12,907 bases of DNA from Bacteroidetes/Chlorobi group bacterium ChocPot_Mid (GCA_003731675.1 RCNQ01000075.1:1-12907); one strand, 5' to 3'. Counted from the first letter of the stretch, positions 1 to 6,796 are shown. The notes: generated from the letters alone by a model not told the origin. Made by a program: numbers and translations.

Positions 1-2131
1 TATGCATGATATAGGTGATTCGCAAGGAAACATACTCGACAGTATCCAGTGTGGAAACGGCTATATTGCTGACTTTCACGAATTCCAGATTCTTCCCAAT
101 GGTCATTACTTTATTAACGCTTGGGAATCCGTAATGATGGACCTTTCGGAAAAATATAATGCAAACCCAAGCTCAAGGGTAATCGGGACAATATACCAGG
201 AGCTTGATGCTCAAAAGAATGTAGTCTTCCAATGGCGAAGTTTAGACCAGATGTCCCTTGATGACTTTGTCCCTTATGCCTTACAAGCCAATACTTTCGA
301 CCAGGCAAGAGGTAACTCAGGTTTTCCTGATTGGGACGGCAATTACATCTTCTCATTCCCGACAACAAACGAAATCGTTAAAGTCAGCAGAACAACAGGT
401 GAATTTATCTGGAGACTTGGAGGAAAGCATAATGAGTTCACATTTATCAATGAACATCCCGAAAATGCACCAAATTATTTCAACTTTCAGCATTACGCAC
501 ATCGTCTCCCAAACGGAAATTTATTGCTCTTTGATAATGGGATACGCAAAACACCAGCTTACTCAAGAGCTGTTGAATATGAACTCGATGAAGTTAATAA
601 GACCTGCAAACTGGTTTGGGAATACAGGAATAATCCTGATATAACTACAAGTTTTGGTGGTGCCGCACAACGACTTGCGAACGGTAATACTTTGATTAGC
701 TGGGCATTGGTAGGTAGCAAACATCAAAGAACACTCTCAGAAGTAACTCCAAACAATGAAGTTGTTTTTGAGCTCTCACTGCCATCGTATTTGCTAAGCT
801 ACAGGTCATATAAATTCGATACGAATATGTGCCAGCCGGTTGCCTCGGTTATGCTCGAAGAAGTGCTCGAAGGAAATAACTATACATTCAATAAAGATGG
901 TAAAGAGACTGGGGTGAAAGTGAATTTCGAAAGGATGGATTCTTTTATTTATAATTTTATGGTAGTCAAGAGGTACGAATGCCCACCAGTAAATTGCGAT
1001 TTTGTAGGCAAAGCTCCTGTACTCTATCCTATGAGATATGAAATTACAACGCAGTTTATCGGAGATTTTAAGTGCTATGTATCTTTCGACACAAAAATTT
1101 TAGCCTCTGTTAAAAAGCCCGAAAGTGCAGTTGTGTATTATCGAGATAGCATTGGTCAGGGAAAATTTATCCCTGTTGCAACTGAATATGATGCTGAAAC
1201 GTCTGAGTTGAAATTCGTAGCTTATAACAAGTTTGGTGAATATGTGATTGGTTTCCCCTACGAAACAAGACAAGCACTGACACCAAAACTGACATCTCCA
1301 AAAAATGGCGAGAATGTGAACGGGACTCTTCCTGTACAACTGAAATGGTCTCTTATTGGTTACGCAAGAAGTTCAGATTTGGTTGTAGCTACCGACCCTA
1401 ATTTCGAAAATATTGTGAAAGATGAAAAGGGGTTGTTATCATCGCTAAAGAAATATGATGATTTTGAAATGGGAAAAACATATTACTGGAAAACAAGAGG
1501 AGAAAATGAAGACGGAAAGAGTGGGTGGAGTGATGTGTGGTCATTCACTTTGAAAGAACCATATATAAAAATGCTAAGACCAAACGGAGGTGAGCATTTC
1601 GTGAATGACACAACAAAGAATATAATCCGGTGGGAGAAAAACACTATGGATACTGTGAGGATAGAGCTTTATAAAGGGGGAGTATTCCATTCAGTGATAA
1701 GAGATACATTTTTCACGACAACTAATGCATACGCCTGGGTGATACCGAAAATGATTGCAGAGGGGAGTGATTACAAAATAAGAGTAACAAGTATCTCGAA
1801 GCCGACATTCAGCACAATGAGTGAGAATGAATTCAGTATCGGACCTGTTGGAGTTGAAGAGGATTATAATTCAGGGGAAATCATATCAATCTATCCAAAT
1901 CCGGCTGAAGATGAAGCATATATTGATTTCTCAATTAAAAAGACTGAGCATATAAGCATAAAACTTTTAGATATAACAGGTAAAGAAAAAGTAGTCTTGG
2001 CAAATAAATTTTTAGACAAAGGAAATTACAGAATCAATTTTGGGACTGGTGATTTGACAAGCGGAATTTATATTGTTCAGCTACAAACTTCAAAAGGAGT
2101 TAGCACCCATAAAATAAGTGTAATGAAATAG
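1..2131 (+). CDS. Arylsulfotransferase-family secreted protein with T9SS sorting domain (5' truncated)
   Basis: The reading frame is open to the left window edge, so the true start lies upstream; 709 codons from the first ATG (position 2) are visible. Residues about 20-245 resemble the ASST/Arylsulfotran family: ADFHEFQILPNG (23-34), FIWRLGGKHNEF (135-146), QHYAHRLPNGNLLLFDNG (163-180) and a later RLANGNTLISW block, the repeated PNG/ANGN motifs being typical of its propeller blades. Residues about 427-519 look like a fibronectin III-like domain (YYWKTRGENEDGKSGWSDVWSF). Residues about 521-615 resemble a Kre9/KNH-like beta domain (PNGGEHF... IRWEKN... SDYKIRV... SENEFSI). From about 626 to the end is a type A T9SS tail (IYPNPAEDEAYIDF... 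DITGKE... SGIYIVQLQTS). By inference it is exported through the Sec system and T9SS to the surface. Whether it transfers sulfate is unproven; the propeller could have another role. Confidence 0.8.
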   Translation, partial: MHDIGDSQGNILDSIQCGNGYIADFHEFQILPNGHYFINAWESVMMDLSEKYNANPSSRVIGTIYQELDAQKNVVFQWRSLDQMSLDDFVPYALQANTFDQARGNSGFPDWDGNYIFSFPTTNEIVKVSRTTGEFIWRLGGKHNEFTFINEHPENAPNYFNFQHYAHRLPNGNLLLFDNGIRKTPAYSRAVEYELDEVNKTCKLVWEYRNNPDITTSFGGAAQRLANGNTLISWALVGSKHQRTLSEVTPNNEVVFELSLPSYLLSYRSYKFDTNMCQPVASVMLEEVLEGNNYTFNKDGKETGVKVNFERMDSFIYNFMVVKRYECPPVNCDFVGKAPVLYPMRYEITTQFIGDFKCYVSFDTKILASVKKPESAVVYYRDSIGQGKFIPVATEYDAETSELKFVAYNKFGEYVIGFPYETRQALTPKLTSPKNGENVNGTLPVQLKWSLIGYARSSDLVVATDPNFENIVKDEKGLLSSLKKYDDFEMGKTYYWKTRGENEDGKSGWSDVWSFTLKEPYIKMLRPNGGEHFVNDTTKNIIRWEKNTMDTVRIELYKGGVFHSVIRDTFFTTTNAYAWVIPKMIAEGSDYKIRVTSISKPTFSTMSENEFSIGPVGVEEDYNSGEIISIYPNPAEDEAYIDFSIKKTEHISIKLLDITGKEKVVLANKFLDKGNYRINFGTGDLTSGIYIVQLQTSKGVSTHKISVMK

Positions 2132-2150
2132 TTACAAATAAGACTTTAGC

Positions 2151-2168
2151 TAAGACTTAAACGTCTTA
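2151..2168 (+). terminator. Weak inverted repeat after the ASST-like gene
   Basis: TAAGAC (2151-2156) and GTCTTA (2163-2168) form a perfect 6-bp stem with a 6-nt loop in the 66-bp gap between the ASST-like gene and the polyketide synthase. No U-tract follows, so terminator function is doubtful; it may only attenuate transcription. Confidence 0.25.
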
Positions 2169-2197
2169 ATAAGAAGAACTAATCGGAAAAAGATAAA

Positions 2198-3274
2198 ATG
2201 AATAATGATAAAAATATATATATAGCAGATGTACATACGATATTGCCTCAGCTTTACCCTGCAGACGTAGTGGCAGAGTTTGTTTATCCTGTTGAAAAAG
2301 CAGGAGATTTGGTTTATCGTCTTGCAAAAAAAGCATTGAAAAGCATCGGAATAAAAAACAGACCTTTTATACTTTCAGGTGATACTTTCCCCGAAAAAGC
2401 ACTCGCAAAAGAAGAATATCATCCTGAAAAGTGGGGACAGCAAATGGTTGAACACTTTTTGCAATTTGTCAAAGCAGAAGAGGTGGGTTTTTTAAGTGTA
2501 TCATACAACGTAACATCGCATATTGACTACCTGCCGAATCTGTCTTGCAGAGTAGCAGAGGCGACACATTTGAATCTTGATGCACCACCTGAGGAATTAC
2601 CTTACCTTGGATGTGCCGCATCATTTTTCTCACTGAAATCAGCAATGAACTATTGCAAAACCCACGACAAAGCGGCAATCGTTTACAACTTTGACCAATG
2701 CTCTTGGCTTTGCAATCCCGTAATGGACCCAAGAGACCCTGAATTTACAGCAAGTCTGAAGGCAAATCTTCTTTTCTCAGACGGAGCCGCAGGTCTATTA
2801 GTCATTCCTGAATCAATGAAAGAGAGATTCAAAGGCAAATTGATAAAAGTAGTCGATATCGAAACTGCTTACCGTAATGGTGCGGAAATAAAAATGAACA
2901 ACGGCAGATTCCTTGTAGGCGATAATGTCAAAAGCGTTATGCCGGGATTGGTCAGCAGTCTCGTACTTAAACCATTGCTGGCAAGAAATAATATTACAAA
3001 AAATGACATCAGGGAGTGGTCTATCCATCAGGGAGGTCGCCCTATTCTTCAGCAATTCAAAGAAGAAGAAATCATGGGACTGAGTGATGAGCAGATTCAA
3101 AGGTCAATGGAACTTTTCGAAGCTTATGGCAATTTCAGCTCACCAAGTTGTCTTTTCATTTTGGACAGCTATTTCAAAGAAGACAGTAAAAACAAAAATT
3201 CAGATACAAAAGGTATTGTTATTGGTTTTGGAGCAGGTTACTACCTTGCCGCAATGCTTTACGAATGGGTATAA
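2198..3274 (+). CDS. Type III polyketide synthase (chalcone/stilbene synthase-like), 358 aa
   Basis: This is a thiolase-fold condensing enzyme of the type III PKS class, which uses acyl-CoA starters and usually malonyl-CoA extenders. The catalytic triad can be placed: Cys139 in YLGCAAS, His277 in EWSIHQGGRPIL and Asn312 in EAYGNFSSPSCLFILD. The His and Asn contexts match chalcone synthases (W-x-x-HPGGP-x-IL; YGNMSS). LLFSDGAAGLLVI (191-203) matches the FGDGAAA segment and GFGAGYYL (343-350) the C-terminal GFGPG loop. The length, about 360 residues, is normal for the family. Usual bacterial partners such as an isoprenylcysteine methyltransferase-like protein or an oxidoreductase are not in the window, so product class (alkylresorcinol, alkylpyrone or other) cannot be assigned. 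The Shine-Dalgarno is weak (GGAAAAAG). The family call is strong; a KAS III relative with another substrate is the alternative. Confidence 0.85.
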   Translation: MNNDKNIYIADVHTILPQLYPADVVAEFVYPVEKAGDLVYRLAKKALKSIGIKNRPFILSGDTFPEKALAKEEYHPEKWGQQMVEHFLQFVKAEEVGFLSVSYNVTSHIDYLPNLSCRVAEATHLNLDAPPEELPYLGCAASFFSLKSAMNYCKTHDKAAIVYNFDQCSWLCNPVMDPRDPEFTASLKANLLFSDGAAGLLVIPESMKERFKGKLIKVVDIETAYRNGAEIKMNNGRFLVGDNVKSVMPGLVSSLVLKPLLARNNITKNDIREWSIHQGGRPILQQFKEEEIMGLSDEQIQRSMELFEAYGNFSSPSCLFILDSYFKEDSKNKNSDTKGIVIGFGAGYYLAAMLYEWV

Positions 3275-3309
3275 AGTAAAAAAAGTTTTTATGGAACAAT
3301 ATTATTAAT

Positions 3310-3317
3310 TATTTTTG
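3310..3317 (+). promoter_or_regulatory. TAnnTTTG -7 element before the small exported protein gene
   Basis: TATTTTTG fits the Bacteroidota sigma-A -7 consensus TAnnTTTG and ends 33 nt before the ATG at 3351, close to the spacing at other such elements in this window. No clear TTG -33 element is present at the right distance, so this is a partial match. Confidence 0.35.
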
Positions 3318-3350
3318 TAATATTATTCATAAAAATCTAAAGGTGCTGAG

Positions 3351-3752
3351 ATGAACAAAAATTCAAATCATTTCGATTCACTCGTTGCAAAAAGAGCAAT
3401 GTCATTAACGCTAATCTTTTTACTTGTCTTTTTGACAACTGTTTCCACAAAAGAAATACGCTCAACCAAAGAAGGTGGCAACTGGTGCGAACCAACAACT
3501 TGGGTCAGTGGCGAAATTCCCGGGGAGAATGATAATGTAATTATTGATGGAAAAGTATCGGTCAACTGCCCTGCATTTGCTGATTCTGTTTACGTCAATG
3601 TTGATTGTCTGATTAGTGTAAATCCAAATGATTCCTTACAATGTCATTTTTTACGGCTTGAAGAAAAGGATGGTAAAAAAGGGAATATCAACAATATGGG
3701 AAAAATAATTGTATTTGAAAAAAAAGCCGTTGAAGAAAAAGAAGAATTTTAA
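3351..3752 (+). CDS. Small exported protein of unknown function, 133 aa
   Basis: The N-terminus has a basic patch (KR at 14-15) and a hydrophobic run at residues 18-30 (SLTLIFLLVFLTT), which fits a signal peptide, perhaps a long one; Met17 (3399) is an alternative start. The mature part contains GGNWCEPTTWVSGEIPGENDNVIIDG (split here as residues 42-67), resembling the short module at the start of many Bacteroidota surface proteins (GxWxxxxTWxxGxxPxxxDxVxI, as in G8-like or 'NWSDPATW' modules). Four cysteines follow at 46, 73, 86 and 98, possibly two disulfides. It has no T9SS sorting tail and ends in a charged stretch rich in Glu and Lys, so it may be periplasmic or a remnant of a larger surface protein. 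It has its own candidate promoter and lies 18 bp before the cupin gene. Confidence 0.7.
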   Translation: MNKNSNHFDSLVAKRAMSLTLIFLLVFLTTVSTKEIRSTKEGGNWCEPTTWVSGEIPGENDNVIIDGKVSVNCPAFADSVYVNVDCLISVNPNDSLQCHFLRLEEKDGKKGNINNMGKIIVFEKKAVEEKEEF

Positions 3753-3770
3753 TATTAATTTTAATAATTA

Positions 3771-4112
3771 ATGACAAAAATAATCGGGCATAATCAGGTC
3801 ATAGACATTGACAAAATCGTTAACAGCACAACCGAAAAATGGATAAATTTTACTTTGTCAGAAGTTAATGATTCACTAATCCGTCTCGGCATTTTCGAAG
3901 GAGAATTTCACTGGCACCACCACGACAACGAAGACGAATTTTTCTATGTCATCAGCGGTAAATTATTTCTCGATGTTGAAGACAAGACCTATGAACTAAT
4001 GCCCAATCAAGGCTACACAGTACCACGCGGGGTAGAGCATCGCACACGTGCCAAAGAAAAAACCACAGTCCTTATGATTGAAGGCAACACAGTAAACCCC
4101 AAAGGAGATTAA
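3771..4112 (+). CDS. Cupin-domain protein, 113 aa
   Basis: This is a single-domain cupin_2 protein. Motif 1 is seen at residues 44-62 (GEFHWHHHDNEDEFFYVIS, then G), with His49, His51 and Glu56 as likely metal ligands. Motif 2 is seen at 81-90 (GYTVPRGVEH), supplying His90. The small beta-barrel would bind one divalent metal in the cytoplasm; substrates across the family are too diverse to name one (isomerase, dioxygenase or sensor are all possible). No Shine-Dalgarno is visible, and it probably shares a transcript with the exported protein gene 18 bp upstream. It converges with the restriction-modification operon, only 27 bp from the methyltransferase stop, with no clear terminator between them. 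Confidence 0.85.
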   Translation: MTKIIGHNQVIDIDKIVNSTTEKWINFTLSEVNDSLIRLGIFEGEFHWHHHDNEDEFFYVISGKLFLDVEDKTYELMPNQGYTVPRGVEHRTRAKEKTTVLMIEGNTVNPKGD

Positions 4113-4139
4113 GGAAAAACACAATCTTTCATTTTTCAC

Positions 4140-5060
4140 TCACAACATCTTCCCCTGAGATTTGAAGGGTTTTATTCGCTTTTCAGCAATTTTCAAATAT
4201 TCTTCATTAATTTCGTAACCTATGTATTTTCTCTCTGATTTTATTGCTGCTATTGCTGTTGTCCCACTTCCCATAAACGGGTCAAGTATAATGTCATCTT
4301 TAAATGAATAAAGTTGAATTAATCTATAGGGTAATTCAACAGGAAAAGGTGCTGGATGGTTAACCTTTTTGGCAGATTCAGGATTAATAGTCCAAATTGA
4401 TTTAGTCCACTCCATAAACTGTTCTTTGCTTATTGTGTTGGAATTGCCATTCTGTTTTCTTTGGTAATCTCCTTTCGAAAAAACCAAAATATATTCGTGA
4501 ACATCTCTTAGAACAGGATTGGAAGCTGATTGCCAACTACCCCAAGCCATTGAAATACCTGCACCAGCTCCTTTGTTCCAGATTATTTCACCCCTCATAT
4601 TATATCCTATCTCGAGCATCATTTTTGAGACATAATCACTAAAAGGTATATACGGTTTCCTTCCGATATTAGCTATGTTTACACATGCCCGCCCACCATT
4701 GACCAATACTCTGTATGTTTCACTGAAAACATTATTTAATAATTTCAGATATTCTTTCAAACTTAGATCTTCATCATAATCCTTTGTTACATTGTAAGGT
4801 GGTGATGTAATCATTAAATGAATTGAACAATCAGGAATTTCTGACATTTTTTCTGAATTTCCTAAAATTATTTTATTAACTAATGGAAGAGGTAATTGAT
4901 TTTCTTGATAACCTTCTATTCTTACAAGATTTTGGGACAAGGATATTTTTGAATTATAAAATTTGGAAGAATCATGATTTATTCTACCGGTAGTGCCAAA
5001 CGAACTTGTTTTTGTACCTTTTTTTGAAATTACTAATTCTCTTGCCATAACTCCACCCAT
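4140..5060 (-). CDS. Type II DNA methyltransferase, beta class, TSPPY motif (likely N4-cytosine)
   Basis: Motif IV, TSPPYN, is at residues 85-90 and the SAM-binding motif I, DPFMGSGTT, at 260-268, the beta-class order with the catalytic motif first. HPAPFPVELP (235-244) precedes motif I as is usual in this class. TSPPY, rather than DPPY, is commonly found in m4C enzymes, though some m6A enzymes have it. Residues 20-35 (SFGTTGRINHDSSKFY) match an N-terminal block I recall from several type II methyltransferases. The start is uncertain: ATG at 5060 overlaps the endonuclease by 28 nt, but Met5 (5048) has a GGTGGAG sequence just before it and still overlaps by 16 nt. The overlap suggests translational coupling. 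The role is protection of host DNA against the nuclease encoded upstream. Confidence 0.9.
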   Translation of the reverse strand: MGGVMARELVISKKGTKTSSFGTTGRINHDSSKFYNSKISLSQNLVRIEGYQENQLPLPLVNKIILGNSEKMSEIPDCSIHLMITSPPYNVTKDYDEDLSLKEYLKLLNNVFSETYRVLVNGGRACVNIANIGRKPYIPFSDYVSKMMLEIGYNMRGEIIWNKGAGAGISMAWGSWQSASNPVLRDVHEYILVFSKGDYQRKQNGNSNTISKEQFMEWTKSIWTINPESAKKVNHPAPFPVELPYRLIQLYSFKDDIILDPFMGSGTTAIAAIKSERKYIGYEINEEYLKIAEKRIKPFKSQGKML

Positions 5061-5665
5061 CTGTTAAAAGCATTGAAATTCATTTTTTCCTTTTTCCATT
5101 CAATAGGAATTTTATAAGTCTTTGTATGTTTAATCAACTCCTTCATAGCTGATGATGATATTTCTGCTCCACGAGGATTTGTCCCGGGTTTAGGGAGTTT
5201 GATATACTTGTCTTTACCAAAATAGTTAAAGACTTCTGTTTGGACATCTTTTGGTATATAATAAAATCCACCAACACCATTCCAATTTATCTGAACGAGT
5301 AACATATCGCAACTTGGTTTATAATGTTCTTTAAAAGCCATTGCACTAACTGCATCAACTGTCCATACTAATTTAATACCTGAAAAACTGTTTCCTGTTA
5401 TTGTTTTTATTGAAATTGGATTATTGAATAACAATACATCAACCTCAGATTGAGTTATAGGAATATCGGTTTTTATGTTTGTCTCACCAAATTTATATAT
5501 CAACAATGCAACAATAATACGTTCCCTAAGACTACCAACTTCCATCCCAATCTTTCCTGCTCTTGAGCTTTCCAGTTCCGCCAAATGAAATAATTTTGGT
5601 AATTTCGATTGGATTTTGCTAACAATTTCTGTCTCGGTAAATAATATTTTTATTCTTTTGTCCAC
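5033..5665 (-). CDS. Type II restriction endonuclease, probably ThaI family, 210 aa
   Basis: Its position, directly upstream of and overlapping the methyltransferase, marks it as the cognate restriction enzyme. From memory, the blocks LAELESSRAGKIGMEVGSLRE (28-48), PITQSEVDVLLF (69-80), SCDMLLVQINW (118-128) and LPKPGTNPRGAEIS (157-170) resemble ThaI-family enzymes, which cut CGCG; I could not check this by search. A PD-(D/E)XK-like core can be proposed at Glu74/Asp76 followed by SIK (85-87), where Ser85 replaces the usual acidic residue; Glu42 or Glu48 in the preceding helix may take over that role. The start is a GTG at 5665 preceded by AAGGA five bases upstream. Sampled lines in this region have about 25-33% G+C, lower than in the PKS or KAS III genes. 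If the ThaI call is wrong it is still very likely a type II nuclease. Confidence 0.75.
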   Translation of the reverse strand: MDKRIKILFTETEIVSKIQSKLPKLFHLAELESSRAGKIGMEVGSLRERIIVALLIYKFGETNIKTDIPITQSEVDVLLFNNPISIKTITGNSFSGIKLVWTVDAVSAMAFKEHYKPSCDMLLVQINWNGVGGFYYIPKDVQTEVFNYFGKDKYIKLPKPGTNPRGAEISSSAMKELIKHTKTYKIPIEWKKEKMNFNAFNRWVELWQEN

Positions 5666-5689
5666 TTTGTCCTTAATAACTATTGAAAT

Positions 5690-5720
5690 ATTATATAAGC
5701 AATAGCTTACAGGTTTTCAA
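5690..5720 (-). promoter_or_regulatory. Sigma70-like promoter of the restriction-modification operon
   Basis: On the minus strand TTGAAA (5720-5715) is followed after 17 nt by TATATA (5697-5692), which overlaps a perfect TATAAT (5695-5690). Transcription would start near 5684, about 20 nt before the GTG start. It lies just downstream of the bS21 operon terminator, so the restriction genes are an independent unit. Confidence 0.5.
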
Positions 5721-5786
5721 AAATCTAAATTACGAAAAAATTAAGATAATAAAAATAAAATCGTCATTGAGCTTAATATCTTTTAC

Positions 5787-5825
5787 AAAAAAAACCCGTT
5801 GCTTAATGGCAACAGGTCTTTTTTA
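5787..5825 (-). terminator. Rho-independent terminator of the rpsU operon
   Basis: Read on the minus strand, ACCTGTTGC (5817-5809) pairs with GCAACGGGT (5802-5794) through nine base pairs including one G-U, closing a 6-nt loop, and an uninterrupted run of eight U (5794-5787) follows. It lies 23 nt past the bS21 stop. A run of T on the other side means it could also work on plus-strand transcripts, with one mismatch in the stem. Confidence 0.85.
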
Positions 5826-5847
5826 TATTCAATATTTAAAAGAAATC

Positions 5848-6042
5848 TTATTCTTCTTCCATTACGGCTCTGTGCTGTCTGCGTTCTGCTTTCAAACGAG
5901 CCATTCTCTTTTCGATTGATGGTTTTGAGAATGCAGTTCTCTTTTTGAACTCTCTTAGAACTCCGCTTCTTTCGTATTTTTTCTTGAATCTTCTTAAAGC
6001 TCTGTCAATGTTTTCGTTTGTCTGGATTGTTACGCCAATCAT
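5848..6042 (-). CDS. rpsU: 30S ribosomal protein bS21, 64 aa
   Basis: The short basic protein begins MIGVTIQTNENIDRALRRFK and continues with KKYERSGVLREFKKRTAFSK, then a charged helical tail (ARLKAERRQ), as bS21 does. It sits on the 30S platform near the 3' end of 16S rRNA; in Bacteroidota ribosomes bS21 has been linked to sequestering the anti-Shine-Dalgarno. An AAGGATGAG sequence lies about 10 nt before the ATG. It is the second gene of a two-gene operon, 23 bp after the Tudor-like gene, and is followed by a strong terminator. Confidence 0.95.
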   Translation of the reverse strand: MIGVTIQTNENIDRALRRFKKKYERSGVLREFKKRTAFSKPSIEKRMARLKAERRQHRAVMEEE

Positions 6043-6065
6043 TAAATTCTCATCCTTTCTAAAAT

Positions 6066-6473
6066 TTATTTTTGATAATTTTCTATTAATCTTTTCTCAC
6101 TGTTTTTCTCGAACTGCACTATTATCGCATGACCACCTGTGCTTGTAACTTCCTTGGCTCTTACGATTCCCACATCATCCCATACAGAATGAAAAAGTAC
6201 ATCACCAATCTGATACTCTTCTCTTGGTGTGTATTTTCTTGCGTCTTCACGTGTTATGTGAATTACAGCTTTCGATTTGTCATTCTCTTCATCGATTGCA
6301 TCTAAGTTAATCAACTGCGAATGACGACTCCTTGTGCATCTTGCCCATTGGTGTCTTCCCTTATCTGTTTCAATAGGTTCTCCAATCAATTCGTGTTTGG
6401 TCTCTCTCATCAAAAATGGTGAGTAAAGAGTTATGTATTTTGCTCTTCTTGACCTTTTTCTTGCTACTGCCAT
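6066..6473 (-). CDS. Basic protein with Tudor/SH3-like C-terminus, co-transcribed with rpsU, 135 aa
   Basis: I do not recognise a named family. The N-terminus is strongly basic (RKRSRRAKY, 5-13). A middle part carries WARCTRSRHSQLINL (43-57) with one Cys, then an acidic linker (DAIDEENDK). Residues about 87-135 (YQIGDVLFHSVWDD, GIVRAKEV, HAIIVQFEKNSEKRLIENY) follow the pattern GDxVxHxxxGxGxVxxxxxxxxxxxVxFxxxxxKxLxxx seen in Tudor/SH3-like barrels such as CarD/TRCF RNA-polymerase-interacting domains and the UvrD/PcrA C-terminus. The similarity is to a pattern only. Basic charge, barrel and linkage to bS21 suggest an RNA-, ribosome- or RNA-polymerase-binding role. A good promoter lies 37 nt upstream of the ATG; rpsU follows after 23 bp. 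Confidence 0.75.
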   Translation of the reverse strand: MAVARKRSRRAKYITLYSPFLMRETKHELIGEPIETDKGRHQWARCTRSRHSQLINLDAIDEENDKSKAVIHITREDARKYTPREEYQIGDVLFHSVWDDVGIVRAKEVTSTGGHAIIVQFEKNSEKRLIENYQK

Positions 6474-6510
6474 ATTATCACATTTTAATAATTTGAAAAT
6501 ACCTGGACTA

Positions 6511-6541
6511 CAAAATTAATAAATTTTTTTAGTTTAAGCAA
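6511..6541 (-). promoter_or_regulatory. Bacteroidota-type promoter of the rpsU operon
   Basis: On the minus strand TTG (6541-6539), a 20-nt spacer and TAATTTTG (6518-6511) match the TTG-N17-23-TAnnTTTG consensus. The element ends 37 nt before the ATG of the Tudor-like gene, giving a leader of roughly 30 nt. Confidence 0.6.
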
Positions 6542-6753
6542 ATTTTTACTTTTTTATGTTTATAACCAATTTATTTTTTGTTTTGTCAGACGATTATAAT
6601 TTACTTTTATTCAATTACTTAGTAAAATTTATTTTTATTTTGCCTTTATCTCCTGTAATTGTGGAAAACTTTGTAAGTTTAAAGTAATTTCACCTTTCCT
6701 TGATTTAATTCATATTATTATCTCTCAAAATCAGTTCTTCGGATTTTATTTCG

Positions 6754-6761
6754 TAGTTTTG
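6754..6761 (+). promoter_or_regulatory. TAnnTTTG -7 element before rlmD
   Basis: TAGTTTTG ends 35 nt before the ATG at 6797, the same spacing range as the other elements of this type in the window. No convincing TTG is present 17-23 nt upstream, so the assignment rests on the -7 match and distance. Confidence 0.4.
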
Positions 6762-6796
6762 TCAAATATTTACGTCATAAATTTAAGAAAATATTA

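Larger units (their letters stand above)
6474..6796. other. 323-bp AT-rich divergent intergenic region
   Basis: The region separates the divergent rpsU operon and rlmD genes. It contains the rpsU-operon promoter at its left end and a candidate -7 element for rlmD at its right end. The central 200 bp or so is T-rich on the plus strand and I see no coding frame, RNA gene or clear long repeat in it. Confidence 0.6.

Noticed and set aside
3298..3324. AATATTA/TAATATT inverted repeat after the polyketide synthase as a terminator
   Set aside because: It is an all-A/T stem without a GC core or proper U-tract and overlaps the candidate -7 element; chance in AT-rich sequence is more likely.
4026..4029. 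Only one CGCG found by eye in the whole window, suggesting avoidance of the presumed restriction site
   Set aside because: Hand counts of roughly 58 CGC and 32 GCG give a Markov expectation of only about 3-4, and GCGC is also scarce (about two). One is not a meaningful deficit in 13 kb.
4140..5665. Restriction pair as part of a larger defence island
   Set aside because: The flanking genes are a cupin and ribosomal protein bS21; no other defence gene except the toxin-antitoxin remnant 3 kb away is present, so there is no island in this window.
5683..5919. Plus-strand open frame of 78 codons across the R-M promoter, terminator and rpsU end
   Set aside because: It runs through a strong hairpin and antisense to bS21, with low-complexity Lys/Ile composition and no Shine-Dalgarno; a shadow frame.
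6661..6670. TGTGGAAAA resembling a DnaA box in the divergent intergenic region
   Set aside because: It is a single copy with a mismatch, with no cluster of boxes and no dnaA, dnaN or other origin gene nearby.
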